Source of the DNA: DATJSJ01 sp035504175
Lineage (GTDB): Bacteria > Pseudomonadota > Alphaproteobacteria > Acetobacterales > Acetobacteraceae
Assembly: GCA_035504175.1 (NCBI GenBank)
Contig: DATJSJ010000060.1
Coordinates: 1 to 30,402 of the forward strand
Length of the DNA: 30,402 bases
Direction: 5' to 3'
Part shown: positions 8,086 to 16,334 of the stretch, one piece after another
Layout: each line of letters starts with the position of its first letter
Position numbering within the stretch: the stretch's first letter is position 1
The notes under the pieces: generated by a model
Databases searched by the model: none
The model's input: only the letters and a program-made list of their open reading frames with translations
What the model was told of the DNA's origin: nothing
Position numbers and translations under genes: made by a program

Positions 8086-8783
8086 GCGCGCTCATCCGCG
8101 AATTGCTGATCGCCGTCATCCCGGTGGTGCTGGCGATCACGCTGCACGAGGCGGCGCACGGCTATGCCGCGCTGGCGCTCGGCGACGACACCGCCAAGCG
8201 CATGGGGCGGCTGTCGCTCAACCCGATCGCGCATATCGACCGGTTCGGTACCATCATCCTGCCCGGCTTCCTGCTGATCGCGCAGCTCCTGACCATCCAT
8301 CGCATCGCCTTCATGTTCGGCTGGGCGAAGCCGGTGCCGGTCGATGCCCGGCGCTTTCGCGACCCGCGGCGGGGCATGATGGTGGTGGCGGCGGCCGGGC
8401 CGGCGATGAACTTCCTGCTCGCCTGGATCGCGGCGCTGCTGCTGCCGGGCTGGGCGCTGATCGGGCTCGGGCCGTTGCCGTTCTGGGTCGAGATGCTGCA
8501 GCTCTTCCTGCTGGCCAACCTGGTGCTCGGCCTGTTCAACCTGATTCCGATCCCGCCGCTGGATGGCGGCCGCATCGCCGTGGGGCTGCTGCCGCTCGAG
8601 CTGGCACGCCGCTGGGCGCGGCTGGAGCGGGCCGGGATCATCATCGTGCTGCTGGTCGTGTTCCTCCTTCCGGCAGTGTTGCGCGAGGCCGGCATCGCGT
8701 TCGACCCGGTCGGCGCCGCCCTGCAGACCGTGGTCCCGTGGTCGATGCGCGTGGTGCTCAATCTCGCCGGCCATCATGTCTGA
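8082..8783 (+). CDS. Site-2-protease-family M50 metalloprotease
   Basis: 233 residues from a GTG at 8082 that overlaps the nagZ stop by four bases. This is a multi-pass intramembrane zinc protease of the compact M50 type, without the PDZ domain of RseP. The first membrane helix holds the zinc motif HEAAH (H22-E23-A-A-H26), followed by GYAALALGDDTAKRMGRLSL and NPIAHID. A second conserved block, NLIPIPPLDGGRI, supplies the third zinc-ligand Asp. Several hydrophobic segments follow, to about residue 205. Its substrate is unknown. Small M50 proteases of this kind are often found beside scpAB, and here the last 8 bases overlap scpA. Confidence 0.9.
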   Translation: MSALIRELLIAVIPVVLAITLHEAAHGYAALALGDDTAKRMGRLSLNPIAHIDRFGTIILPGFLLIAQLLTIHRIAFMFGWAKPVPVDARRFRDPRRGMMVVAAAGPAMNFLLAWIAALLLPGWALIGLGPLPFWVEMLQLFLLANLVLGLFNLIPIPPLDGGRIAVGLLPLELARRWARLERAGIIIVLLVVFLLPAVLREAGIAFDPVGAALQTVVPWSMRVVLNLAGHHV

Positions 8784-9563
8784 GGGCGCGGCATCGGAGG
8801 CCGGCGGGGCGGTCGCGGCGGACCGGCTGCTGGTGCGGCTGGACGGGTTCGAGGGGCCGCTCGACCTGCTGCTCGACCTGGCACGGACACAGAAGCTCGA
8901 CCTCGCACGGATTTCCATCCTGTCGCTGGTCGAGCAATACCTCGCGATCCTCGAAGGCGCGCGACAGGTGCGGCTGGAACTCGCGGCGGACTGGCTGGTG
9001 ATGGCGGCGTGGCTCGCCTGGCTGAAATCGCGCCTGCTGCTGCCGCCCGAGGCCGACGGGGCGGAAGAAGGCGAGCTGGCGGCCGACGCGCTGGCGGCCC
9101 GGCTGCGGCTGCTGGCAGGGATGCGGGCGGCTTCGGCCTGGCTCGGCGCCCGGCCGGTGCTGGGCCAGGACGTGTTCGCACGCGGCGCGCCGGAGGATTT
9201 CGCCCAGGTGGACCGGTCGCGGCTGCGCACGGATCTGCCGTCGCTGCTGCGCGCCTATCTCGGCGCGGCGCGTCGGGCCGGGGCGCAGCGCGTCTACCGC
9301 CCGCCGGCGATGACGCTCTGGAGCGTGCAGGAGGCGCTCGGCCGCCTGGCCAGCCTGGTCGGCCGCGTGCCGGACTGGACCAGCCTGGAGCGGTTCCTGC
9401 CCGAGGGGCTGCGCGAGCCGTTGCAGCGTCGCGCGGCGGTGGCCAGCACCTTGCTGGCCGGGCTGGAGATGGCCCGCGGGGGTGGGCTGTGGCTGCGCCA
9501 GGAGGCACCGTTCGGCCCGATCCTGGTGCGTGCCAGCGCCTCGGCGGCGACGAGGGAGAACGG

Positions 9564-9567
<4 letters not shown>
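8776..9567 (+). CDS. scpA: Segregation and condensation protein A
   Basis: 263 residues. ScpA is the kleisin subunit that bridges SMC heads in the bacterial condensin complex. The N-terminal kleisin block is LDGFEGPLDLLLDLARTQKL, followed by DLARISILSLVEQYL and WLVMAAWLAWLKSRLLLP. A variable middle follows, then a C-terminal winged-helix region (LPEGLREPLQRRAAVASTLLAGLEMARGG). The ATG at 8776 lies inside the end of the M50 gene, and the stop overlaps the scpB ATG as ATGA, so the three genes are translationally coupled. The smc gene is not in the window. Confidence 0.94.
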
Positions 9568-10241
<674 letters not shown>

Positions 10242-10303
10242 GCGGCGTGTTCGCGCCCCGGCCGCGGTTTTATCTCCGCGCAATTCCTGCTACCTAGCGC
10301 GCC

Positions 10304-10879
10304 ATGTTCGACTTTGCCTGGTCCGAAATCGCGCTGATCGGCGTCGTCGCCCTGATCGCGATCGGGCCGAAGGACATGCCCGGCGCCGTCAAGGCGGTGA
10401 GCGACGTGGTGAAGAAGGCGCGCCGGATGGCCGCCGAGTTCCAGACCCATGTCGACGACCTGGTGCGCGAGGCGGACCTGCACGAGGTGCGCCAGCAGAT
10501 CAACGAGATCCGCGGCTTCGATCTGCGCGGCACGGTCGAGCGCGCGATCGACGAGGACGGGTCGCTGCGGCGGGTGCTGAACGAGGATCCGCTGCGGCAG
10601 GATTTCGCCGGGACGCCGGTCGCCGGCACCGATGCCGCGGTCGACGGCGCCGCCGGTGACGCCATGGTGGCAGAACTGGTCGAGGAACGGCCGGAGTATG
10701 CGATCGCGCCGCCGGACGCGGCGGACCCATCCTCGCCGCTGCTGCGGGCGCCGCCCGCCTTCATCCCGCCGGCGATTGCCGCCGAGCTTGCCGCGGAGGC
10801 CGCCGCGCCGCCGCCGCCCGCTTTCATCCCGCCCGGACTGGCGACGTCCCGCCGCCCCGGCGCGACGCCGCGCGCCTGA
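10304..10879 (+). CDS. tatB: Twin-arginine translocase subunit TatB
   Basis: 191 residues. TatB works with TatC as the receptor for folded proteins carrying twin-arginine signals. The N-terminal MFDFAWSEIALIGVVALIAI (single membrane helix) followed by GPKDMPGAVKAVSDVVKKAR (amphipathic helix) is typical of TatB rather than TatA. The C-terminal half is an Ala/Pro-rich tail with two similar copies of PPAFIPP (near residues 148 and 170), unusual but of no known effect. It is preceded by 62 bases, too short for tatA, which in many alphaproteobacteria lies between scpB and tatB. It is followed closely by tatC. Confidence 0.93.
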   Translation: MFDFAWSEIALIGVVALIAIGPKDMPGAVKAVSDVVKKARRMAAEFQTHVDDLVREADLHEVRQQINEIRGFDLRGTVERAIDEDGSLRRVLNEDPLRQDFAGTPVAGTDAAVDGAAGDAMVAELVEERPEYAIAPPDAADPSSPLLRAPPAFIPPAIAAELAAEAAAPPPPAFIPPGLATSRRPGATPRA

Positions 10880-10903
10880 CCGTCCGCCGCCGCAGGAACG
10901 ACC

Positions 10904-11698
10904 GTGTCACCGCGCGATATCCACACGCCTGAAGACGATCCGATCCATGACAAGCCGATGCCGTTGCTCGAGCATATCATCGAGCTGCGGCGGCGGCTGA
11001 TGTGGTCGATTGCGGCGTTCTTCATCGCCTTTCTGGTCTGCTACCACTTCGCCGGGCAGATCTACCTGTTCCTGGCGCAGCCGCTGGCCGACATCATGCG
11101 CCAGCGCGGCGAGCAGCCGCATCTGATCTACACGGCGCTGTATGAAGCATTTTTCACCTACCTGCGCGTCGGACTGTTCGGCGCGGCCTTCATCTCCTTC
11201 CCCGTCGTCGCCTCGCAGATCTGGCTGTTCGTGGCGCCGGGCCTGTACCGCAGCGAGAAGCGCGCGATCCTGCCCTTCCTGGTTGCGACTCCGGTGCTGT
11301 TCGTGCTGGGCGCGGCGCTTGCCTACTATTTCGTATTTCCCTTTGCGTGGCGGTTCTTCCTGAGCTTCCAGACGCCGACCGGGGCGGACGGGCTGCAGAT
11401 CACGCTCGAAGCCAAGGTCAGCGAATATCTCGGCCTGGTCATGAAGCTTATCATGGCGTTCGGCATATCCTTCCAGTTGCCGGTGCTGCTGACCCTGCTG
11501 GCGCGGGTCGGGATCGTCACCTCGCGCGGGCTGAAGCGCTTCCGGCGCTATGCCTATGTCGGCATGTTCGTGATCGCGGCGGTGCTGGCGCCGCCCGATG
11601 TGCTGACGCAGTGCGGCCTCGCCCTGCCGCTGGTGCTGCTGTACGAGGTTTCCATCCTCTCCGCCCGGTTCGTCGAGCCGAAGCCGGTCGAGGTCTGA
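10904..11698 (+). CDS. tatC: Twin-arginine translocase subunit TatC
   Basis: 264 residues from a GTG at 10904, preceded by AGGA six bases upstream. TatC is the six-helix inner-membrane core that recognises the twin-arginine motif. The conserved N-terminal cytoplasmic segment KPMPLLEHIIELRRRL is present, and so are FTYLRVGLFGA, PVVASQIWLFVAPGLY and EKRAILPFL. Later blocks are FVLGAALAYYFVFPFAWRFF and the YLGLVMKLIMAFGISFQLPV segment. The later RRYAYVGMFVIAAVLAPPD is also typical. The stop overlaps the serS start by one base (TGATG), so tatB, tatC and serS form a tight unit. Confidence 0.96.
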   Translation: MSPRDIHTPEDDPIHDKPMPLLEHIIELRRRLMWSIAAFFIAFLVCYHFAGQIYLFLAQPLADIMRQRGEQPHLIYTALYEAFFTYLRVGLFGAAFISFPVVASQIWLFVAPGLYRSEKRAILPFLVATPVLFVLGAALAYYFVFPFAWRFFLSFQTPTGADGLQITLEAKVSEYLGLVMKLIMAFGISFQLPVLLTLLARVGIVTSRGLKRFRRYAYVGMFVIAAVLAPPDVLTQCGLALPLVLLYEVSILSARFVEPKPVEV

Positions 11699-12978
11699 TG
11701 CACGACATCCGTGCGATCCGAGAGGATCCATGGTCCTTCAACGCGGCCATGGTTCGGCGGGATTCTCGCTTTTCGAATATCTCTGACAGACTTGTGCAAC
11801 TTGACAAGGAGCGCCGGGAACTCGCCGGGAAGCTTCAGGAGCAGCAGTCGCGACGAAATGAGTTGGCGAAGGAGATCGGGCTGCGGCGGCGTGAGGGCGC
11901 GGACACGCAGCAAATGGAGAGTGAGGCGCTCAGCCTTAAGGCACATATCGCAACATTGGAGCATGGCCTAGAGGCTCTTGAGCAAGAGCTCAGGCGCGAA
12001 CTCGAGGTGCTGCCAAATATTCTCGACCACGACGTGCCGGACGGGTTCGACGAGCGCGACAATCAGGTAGAGCGGCAGGTTGGCACGCTGCCTGCGTTCG
12101 ACTTCACCCCCCGCCAGCACTTCGAGCTCGGCGAGGCGCTCGGCCAGATGGATTTCGCCGCCGCCGCGAAGCTCGCCGGCAGCCGATTCACCATCCTGCG
12201 CGGGCCGCTGGCGCGGTTGGAGCGCGCGCTCGGCCAGTTCATGCTCGACCTGCACACGCGCCAGCACGGCTACGAGGAAGTCGCGATCCCGCTGCTGGTC
12301 AACGACGCCACCGCCTACGGCACCGCGCAACTGCCGAAATTCGCCGAGGATCTGTTCCGCACCACCGACGGGCGATGGCTGGTCCCGACCGCGGAGGTGC
12401 CGCTCACCAACCTCGCCGCCGGCGAGATCCTGCCGGAGGCGGCGCTGCCGCTACGCGTCACCGCGCTCTCCGACTGCTTCCGCAGCGAAGCCGGTGCCGC
12501 CGGTAAGGACACCCGCGGCATGCTGCGCCAGCACCAGTTCCGCAAGGTCGAGCTGGTGTCGATCACGCGCCCGGAGGATAGCGTCGCGGAGCACGAGCGG
12601 ATGACGGAATGCGCCGAAGCTGTACTGAAACTGCTGGAACTGCCGTACCGCCGGGTGCTGCTCTGCGCCGGCGACACCGGCTTCGCCTCGGCCAAGACCT
12701 ACGATCTCGAGGTCTGGCTGCCCGGCCAGCAGGCCTGGCGCGAGATCAGTTCCTGCTCCAATTGCCGCGACTTTCAGGCCCGACGGATGAACGCGCGCTA
12801 TCGCCCGGCCGAGGGCAAGGGTGTCGCGCATGTGCACACGCTGAACGGCTCCGGCGTCGCGGTCGGACGCGCGCTGATCGCGGTGATGGAAAATCACCAG
12901 CAGGCGGACGGCACGATCCGGGTGCCGGCGGTGCTCCGGCCGTATCTCCCCGGATTGGAACAGATCAGCGCGGCCTGA
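11698..12978 (+). CDS. serS: Seryl-tRNA synthetase
   Basis: 426 residues, full length. This class II synthetase charges tRNA-Ser and also tRNA-Sec where present. Residues about 1-110 form the long antiparallel coiled-coil arm that binds the tRNA variable arm (LDKERRELAGKLQEQQSRRN onward). The catalytic core carries motif 2 (SDCFRSEAGAAGKDTRGMLR, then QHQFRKVE) and motif 3 (NGSGVAVGRALIAVMENHQ), and EISSCSNCRDFQARRMNARY is characteristic. The ATG at 11698 overlaps the tatC stop. Codon use in roughly the first 380 bases (AGA, CTT, CTA, TCT, GTA, AAT) is visibly less GC-biased than in the catalytic part, which is odd for one gene. Confidence 0.96.
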   Translation: MHDIRAIREDPWSFNAAMVRRDSRFSNISDRLVQLDKERRELAGKLQEQQSRRNELAKEIGLRRREGADTQQMESEALSLKAHIATLEHGLEALEQELRRELEVLPNILDHDVPDGFDERDNQVERQVGTLPAFDFTPRQHFELGEALGQMDFAAAAKLAGSRFTILRGPLARLERALGQFMLDLHTRQHGYEEVAIPLLVNDATAYGTAQLPKFAEDLFRTTDGRWLVPTAEVPLTNLAAGEILPEAALPLRVTALSDCFRSEAGAAGKDTRGMLRQHQFRKVELVSITRPEDSVAEHERMTECAEAVLKLLELPYRRVLLCAGDTGFASAKTYDLEVWLPGQQAWREISSCSNCRDFQARRMNARYRPAEGKGVAHVHTLNGSGVAVGRALIAVMENHQQADGTIRVPAVLRPYLPGLEQISAA

Positions 12979-13114
12979 GCGCCGGGAAACCGGCCGAGAC
13001 CGCTCAATCGAGTGCGGTTGGGCGTAACGCCTTGCCATCGAATTCCCGTCGCGCCGGTCGACGAGACCGGAACCAGGGTGGAATCCCGGCCTGCCTTCCT
13101 GCACGCGCGTTCAC

Positions 13115-13135
13115 GTTGCAATGAGCAACCGTTGC
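13115..13135. promoter_or_regulatory. Operator-like alternating GTTGC/GCAAC half-sites
   Basis: Three alternating half-sites read GTTGC, AATGA, GCAAC, C, GTTGC. They give one 15-bp dyad with a 5-base centre and a second, tighter dyad sharing the middle half-site. The array lies about 70 bases before the accessory block's first gene, a plausible position for a regulator binding site. No convincing -35/-10 pair was found around it. Confidence 0.35.
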
Positions 13136-13203
13136 TAGTGCGAACCAGTCCGGGCTAGGGTCCCGCGCACGATATCTCCCATCCCGGGAGGAGGGCGTGT
13201 GCG

Positions 13204-14055
13204 ATGTCAGTCATCCAGGTAGGCCTGGTCGATACGACCGGAGAACTCGACCCCGAGCTCGTGCAGGCCGCGGCGGCGGCGATCAACATTCAGGTGACGC
13301 GCGACCTGACGCAGTTCTGGCCGATCACCGCGACGGTGCGCTACCTGCCGGACCGGTCGCGCATCCCGTCGGGCGTCTGGCCGGTGCGCCTCGTCCGGCA
13401 TCTGCCGCCGGGCGAGGGCGGGTTTCATCTCGACAAGCACAACCAGCCCTATGCCGAGGTTATCGGCACGCCGGACGACCCGGGCTGGACGATCGATGCC
13501 AGCCACGAGATCCTCGAGATGCTGGTCGATCCCTACGGCAACCGGATGCATTCGTCGCGCGGCATCGAGGTCGTCGACGGAAAACTCCGCGATGGCACCG
13601 ACGAGTTCAGCTATCTCGTCGAGGCTTGTGATCCCTGCGAGGCGAACAACCACGCCTACACGATCCAGGGCGTTGCGGTGTCCGATTTCATCACTCCGCA
13701 TTTCTACGACCCGGAGGCGACACCCGGCACGCGCTACAGCTTCACCGGCGCGCTCTCCGGCCCGCGTCAGCTCCTGCCCGGCGGCTACATCTCCTTCGTG
13801 AACCAGGAGACGGATGAGTGGCAGCAGATCCTCTGGGTCGATCCCCATTCGCCGCCGATGGTGAGGGATCTCGGCCCGGCGACCGGCCGCAGTCTGCGGG
13901 AATGGATCGACGGGGCGATCGCCAAATCCGACCAGCGCCAGCATGTCCGCCGGGCGATACGCGAGCTTGCGCCCGCCATGCTGACGCATCTGCGGGAACG
14001 CCACGCCAGGCTCGAGAAGATTGCCAGGCGCCGCGCGAAACTCTACCCGCATTGA
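13204..14055 (+). CDS. Uncharacterised HExxE protein, possible metallopeptidase-like
   Basis: 283 residues, started at an ATG seven bases after a strong GGGAGGAGGG. There is no signal peptide or membrane segment. A central motif SHEILEMLVDP (H101-E102-x2-E105, then D109) resembles a metal-binding helix. It is followed by EACDPCE (C142, C145) and YTIQGVAVSDFITPHFYDP. I recall this combination (SHE..EMLVDP, then EVxDPxE, then VSDFV.P.F) from uncharacterised proteins of rhizobia, actinobacteria and phages, but no function is known to me. The C-terminus is basic and helical (LRERHARLEKIARRRAKLYP). It begins the accessory block and lies 117 bases before the MntP-like gene. Peptidase activity is only a possibility: classical zincins have HExxH. 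Confidence 0.72.
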   Translation: MSVIQVGLVDTTGELDPELVQAAAAAINIQVTRDLTQFWPITATVRYLPDRSRIPSGVWPVRLVRHLPPGEGGFHLDKHNQPYAEVIGTPDDPGWTIDASHEILEMLVDPYGNRMHSSRGIEVVDGKLRDGTDEFSYLVEACDPCEANNHAYTIQGVAVSDFITPHFYDPEATPGTRYSFTGALSGPRQLLPGGYISFVNQETDEWQQILWVDPHSPPMVRDLGPATGRSLREWIDGAIAKSDQRQHVRRAIRELAPAMLTHLRERHARLEKIARRRAKLYPH

Positions 14056-14172
14056 GCCCGCGCCGCCCGCACCCGAGGCGGCGCACGGAGGCGGGCGCCG
14101 CGCTGATCTCCGTGCCTGCGCCGCGCGACAGGCGCATGCACTCATCCCACCGCCCGTCTCGGGAGCGATGAC

Positions 14173-14604
14173 ATGATGCTTGCGCGATCCCTGCTGACGA
14201 TGGCCCTCGCGCTCGGATTGGACAGCTTCATCGCCGGGCTTGCGGTCGGCACGTTGCGCCTCTCCTGGCGCACGCGCTTCGCCTTCGCCGCGCTGCTTGG
14301 CGTCGCCGACGGCGCCGCGACGCTGCTGGGCGCTGCCATCTCGCATGCGCTGCCCGCGCCGCCCGAGGCTCTTCTCTACCTGCTCGCGGCTGCGGCGCTG
14401 GTGCTCGCGGCGAGGCACAGCCGCGCCTGGCTGTTCTCGCTGCCGCTCTGGCTCAGCCTCGACAATCTCGCCGCGGGCGCTCCGGCCGCCGAGGCGCCGG
14501 CGCTGGCGCTGTCGAGCATGGCGCTGGCGCTCGCCGGCCTCGCCCTTGCGGCGCTGGGCCGGTTCGTGGCGACACGCGCGGCCGCCCGGATCCGCGCCGC
14601 CTGA
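14173..14604 (+). CDS. Short MntP-like (DUF204) membrane protein
   Basis: 143 residues, nearly all hydrophobic, with about five membrane segments. Two internal motifs mirror each other: ALGLDSFIAGLAVG near the N-terminus and PLWLSLDNLAAGAP near residue 95. They correspond to the paired membrane Asp motifs of MntP-type manganese exporters (MSMDAFAASIGKG and ATSLDAMAVGVG in the E. coli protein, from memory). The family is usually about 185-190 residues with six helices, so this version is short and seems to lack a final helix. The start follows GGGAGCG. The stop overlaps the next gene as ATGA, tying it to the GH13 gene. Manganese export is an inference from the motifs only. Confidence 0.62.
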   Translation: MMLARSLLTMALALGLDSFIAGLAVGTLRLSWRTRFAFAALLGVADGAATLLGAAISHALPAPPEALLYLLAAAALVLAARHSRAWLFSLPLWLSLDNLAAGAPAAEAPALALSSMALALAGLALAALGRFVATRAAARIRAA

Positions 14605-16334
14605 TGGGGGTCGCGCTGATCGCCTGGGGGCGTTTCTTCGACCGGCACGGCAACCGGATCACCGTGCCTGCGCCGTCCACCACGCCGGGAGTGCCCTGGC
14701 TGCTGGATTTCCTGGCCGCCGAGTCCGGCCGGCTCGCCGCGGCCGGGTTCTCCGCCCTGCAACTGCCGCCGGTCGGCAAGGCGCAGGGCGGTGCCGGCGA
14801 CGGTTGCGACGGCTACGGCGTGTTCGACCGCCGCGACATCGGCAGCAAGGACCAGCAGGGCAGCCGGCCGACCCGCTACGGCGATGCGGATGCGTTGCGA
14901 CGCAGCGTCGCCAGCGCGCACGCCGCCGGACTCGACGTCTATCTCGACCTCGTGCTGCACCAGTTGATGGGAGAGAATGGCGGGCCGGGCGTGTTCCGCT
15001 ACCTCGGCGCCGACGGCAAGGCGAACGCGGGCCGGGGCGCGATGAACCCGGGATGCTTCCGCGGCGTGCCGCCGGCCAACCGGCCCGAGGACGCCGTCCC
15101 GGTGCCGGCGGATGATTTCGAGTTCGGCCGCGAGCTCGTCTATCAGCATTCCGATCCGCCCCGCTACACGATCGACGACGCGCTCGATTTCGGCGACTGG
15201 CTGTTCCGCACCACCGATGCCGACGGCGCGCGGTTCGACGACACCAAGGGCACCTGGGCACCGTTCGTCAGCGAGTTCATGCGCAGCCGGACGATGGCGC
15301 ACAAATTCTTCCTCAGCGAATATTTCGACGGCAATCCCGGCAATCTCGACTGGTGGACGACATCGCAACCGATGTCGTCACGCTCGCTGGTCGAGGATTT
15401 CCCGATGCACTGGGCGCTGCAGGCCGCCTGCAACGGCGGCGCCGCCTGGCCGCTGGAAGGCTGTGGCTACGCCGCGCGCAATCCGTTTCTGGCCTGCACC
15501 TTTGTCGACAATCCCGACACCGACACCAGCCCCGGGCAGCAGGTGGTCAGCAGCAAGCTGCTCGCCTACGCCTTCCTGCTCTCGGTCGAGGGCTATCCGT
15601 TCGTCTACGGCAAGGACTACTTCCCGTCCTCGGTCTGGCCGGGCGCCTACGGTTTGCGGCCCTGGATCGACAATCTCGTCTGGATCCACGAGCGGCTGGC
15701 AGCGGGTGCGACGGTCACCCGCTACATGGACGGATCCGTCATGGTGCTGAACCGCACCGGCTGGCCCGGCCTGCTGACCGCGCTCAACTTCGACACCTGG
15801 AACGCGCGCACGATCACCTGCGACACCGCCTTCGGCCCGGGCGTCGCGCTGCACGACTACACCGGCCACCACCCGGACATCCGCACCGACGGCAGCGGGC
15901 GCGCAACCTTCCGCCTGTCGAGCAACGCCTATCAGAACGGCCAGTCCTATCTCTGCTTCTCGCGCGCCGGGATGGACGGGCCGGTCCGGCGGCAGGGGCG
16001 CAGCACGACGCAGACCTTCTTCGGTGCCGCCGACCTCGACATCCCGCCGGCGAGCCCCGGCCGGACGGTTGCCGCCGGCCGTATCTGGTGCCGCAGCGGC
16101 ACGGCGGTGCAGGCGCAGCTCGTCGTGCACGGGCAGGCCGGGGCGCCGGCGGCCACGTTCGAGATCCTCGCGCCATCGGGACAATCGCTGCTGCACGGAA
16201 CCGCGACGGCGCACGCGACGGCGACGGAGACCGGCTGGCACACGCTGCACGTCGCGATGCCGGCCGCCGCCTCGGCCGGCGCGCCATTCGAGCTGACCGT
16301 AACCTACACCGGCGACTGGGAGCACGTGCGATGA
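14604..16334 (+). CDS. Divergent GH13 alpha-amylase-family protein
   Basis: 576 residues, no signal peptide. The N-terminal two-thirds is a GH13 (beta/alpha)8 barrel: FSALQLPPVGKAQ, then GYGVFDRRDIGSKDQQGS and TRYGDADALRRSV, as in cytoplasmic amylases. Region I is DLVLHQ (D115). Region II is ARFDDTK (nucleophile D212, K215). Region III is FFLSEYF (acid/base E239). Region IV is FVDNPDTDT (D305). The catalytic triad is therefore intact, but the substrate-binding histidines of regions I (N-H to H119-Q120) and IV (N-H-D to N-P304-D) are both replaced. The last 130 residues form a separate beta-rich domain. Start and stop both overlap neighbours as ATGA. Substrate unknown; it acts, if an enzyme, in the cytoplasm. 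Confidence 0.85.
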   Translation: MGVALIAWGRFFDRHGNRITVPAPSTTPGVPWLLDFLAAESGRLAAAGFSALQLPPVGKAQGGAGDGCDGYGVFDRRDIGSKDQQGSRPTRYGDADALRRSVASAHAAGLDVYLDLVLHQLMGENGGPGVFRYLGADGKANAGRGAMNPGCFRGVPPANRPEDAVPVPADDFEFGRELVYQHSDPPRYTIDDALDFGDWLFRTTDADGARFDDTKGTWAPFVSEFMRSRTMAHKFFLSEYFDGNPGNLDWWTTSQPMSSRSLVEDFPMHWALQAACNGGAAWPLEGCGYAARNPFLACTFVDNPDTDTSPGQQVVSSKLLAYAFLLSVEGYPFVYGKDYFPSSVWPGAYGLRPWIDNLVWIHERLAAGATVTRYMDGSVMVLNRTGWPGLLTALNFDTWNARTITCDTAFGPGVALHDYTGHHPDIRTDGSGRATFRLSSNAYQNGQSYLCFSRAGMDGPVRRQGRSTTQTFFGAADLDIPPASPGRTVAAGRIWCRSGTAVQAQLVVHGQAGAPAATFEILAPSGQSLLHGTATAHATATETGWHTLHVAMPAAASAGAPFELTVTYTGDWEHVR

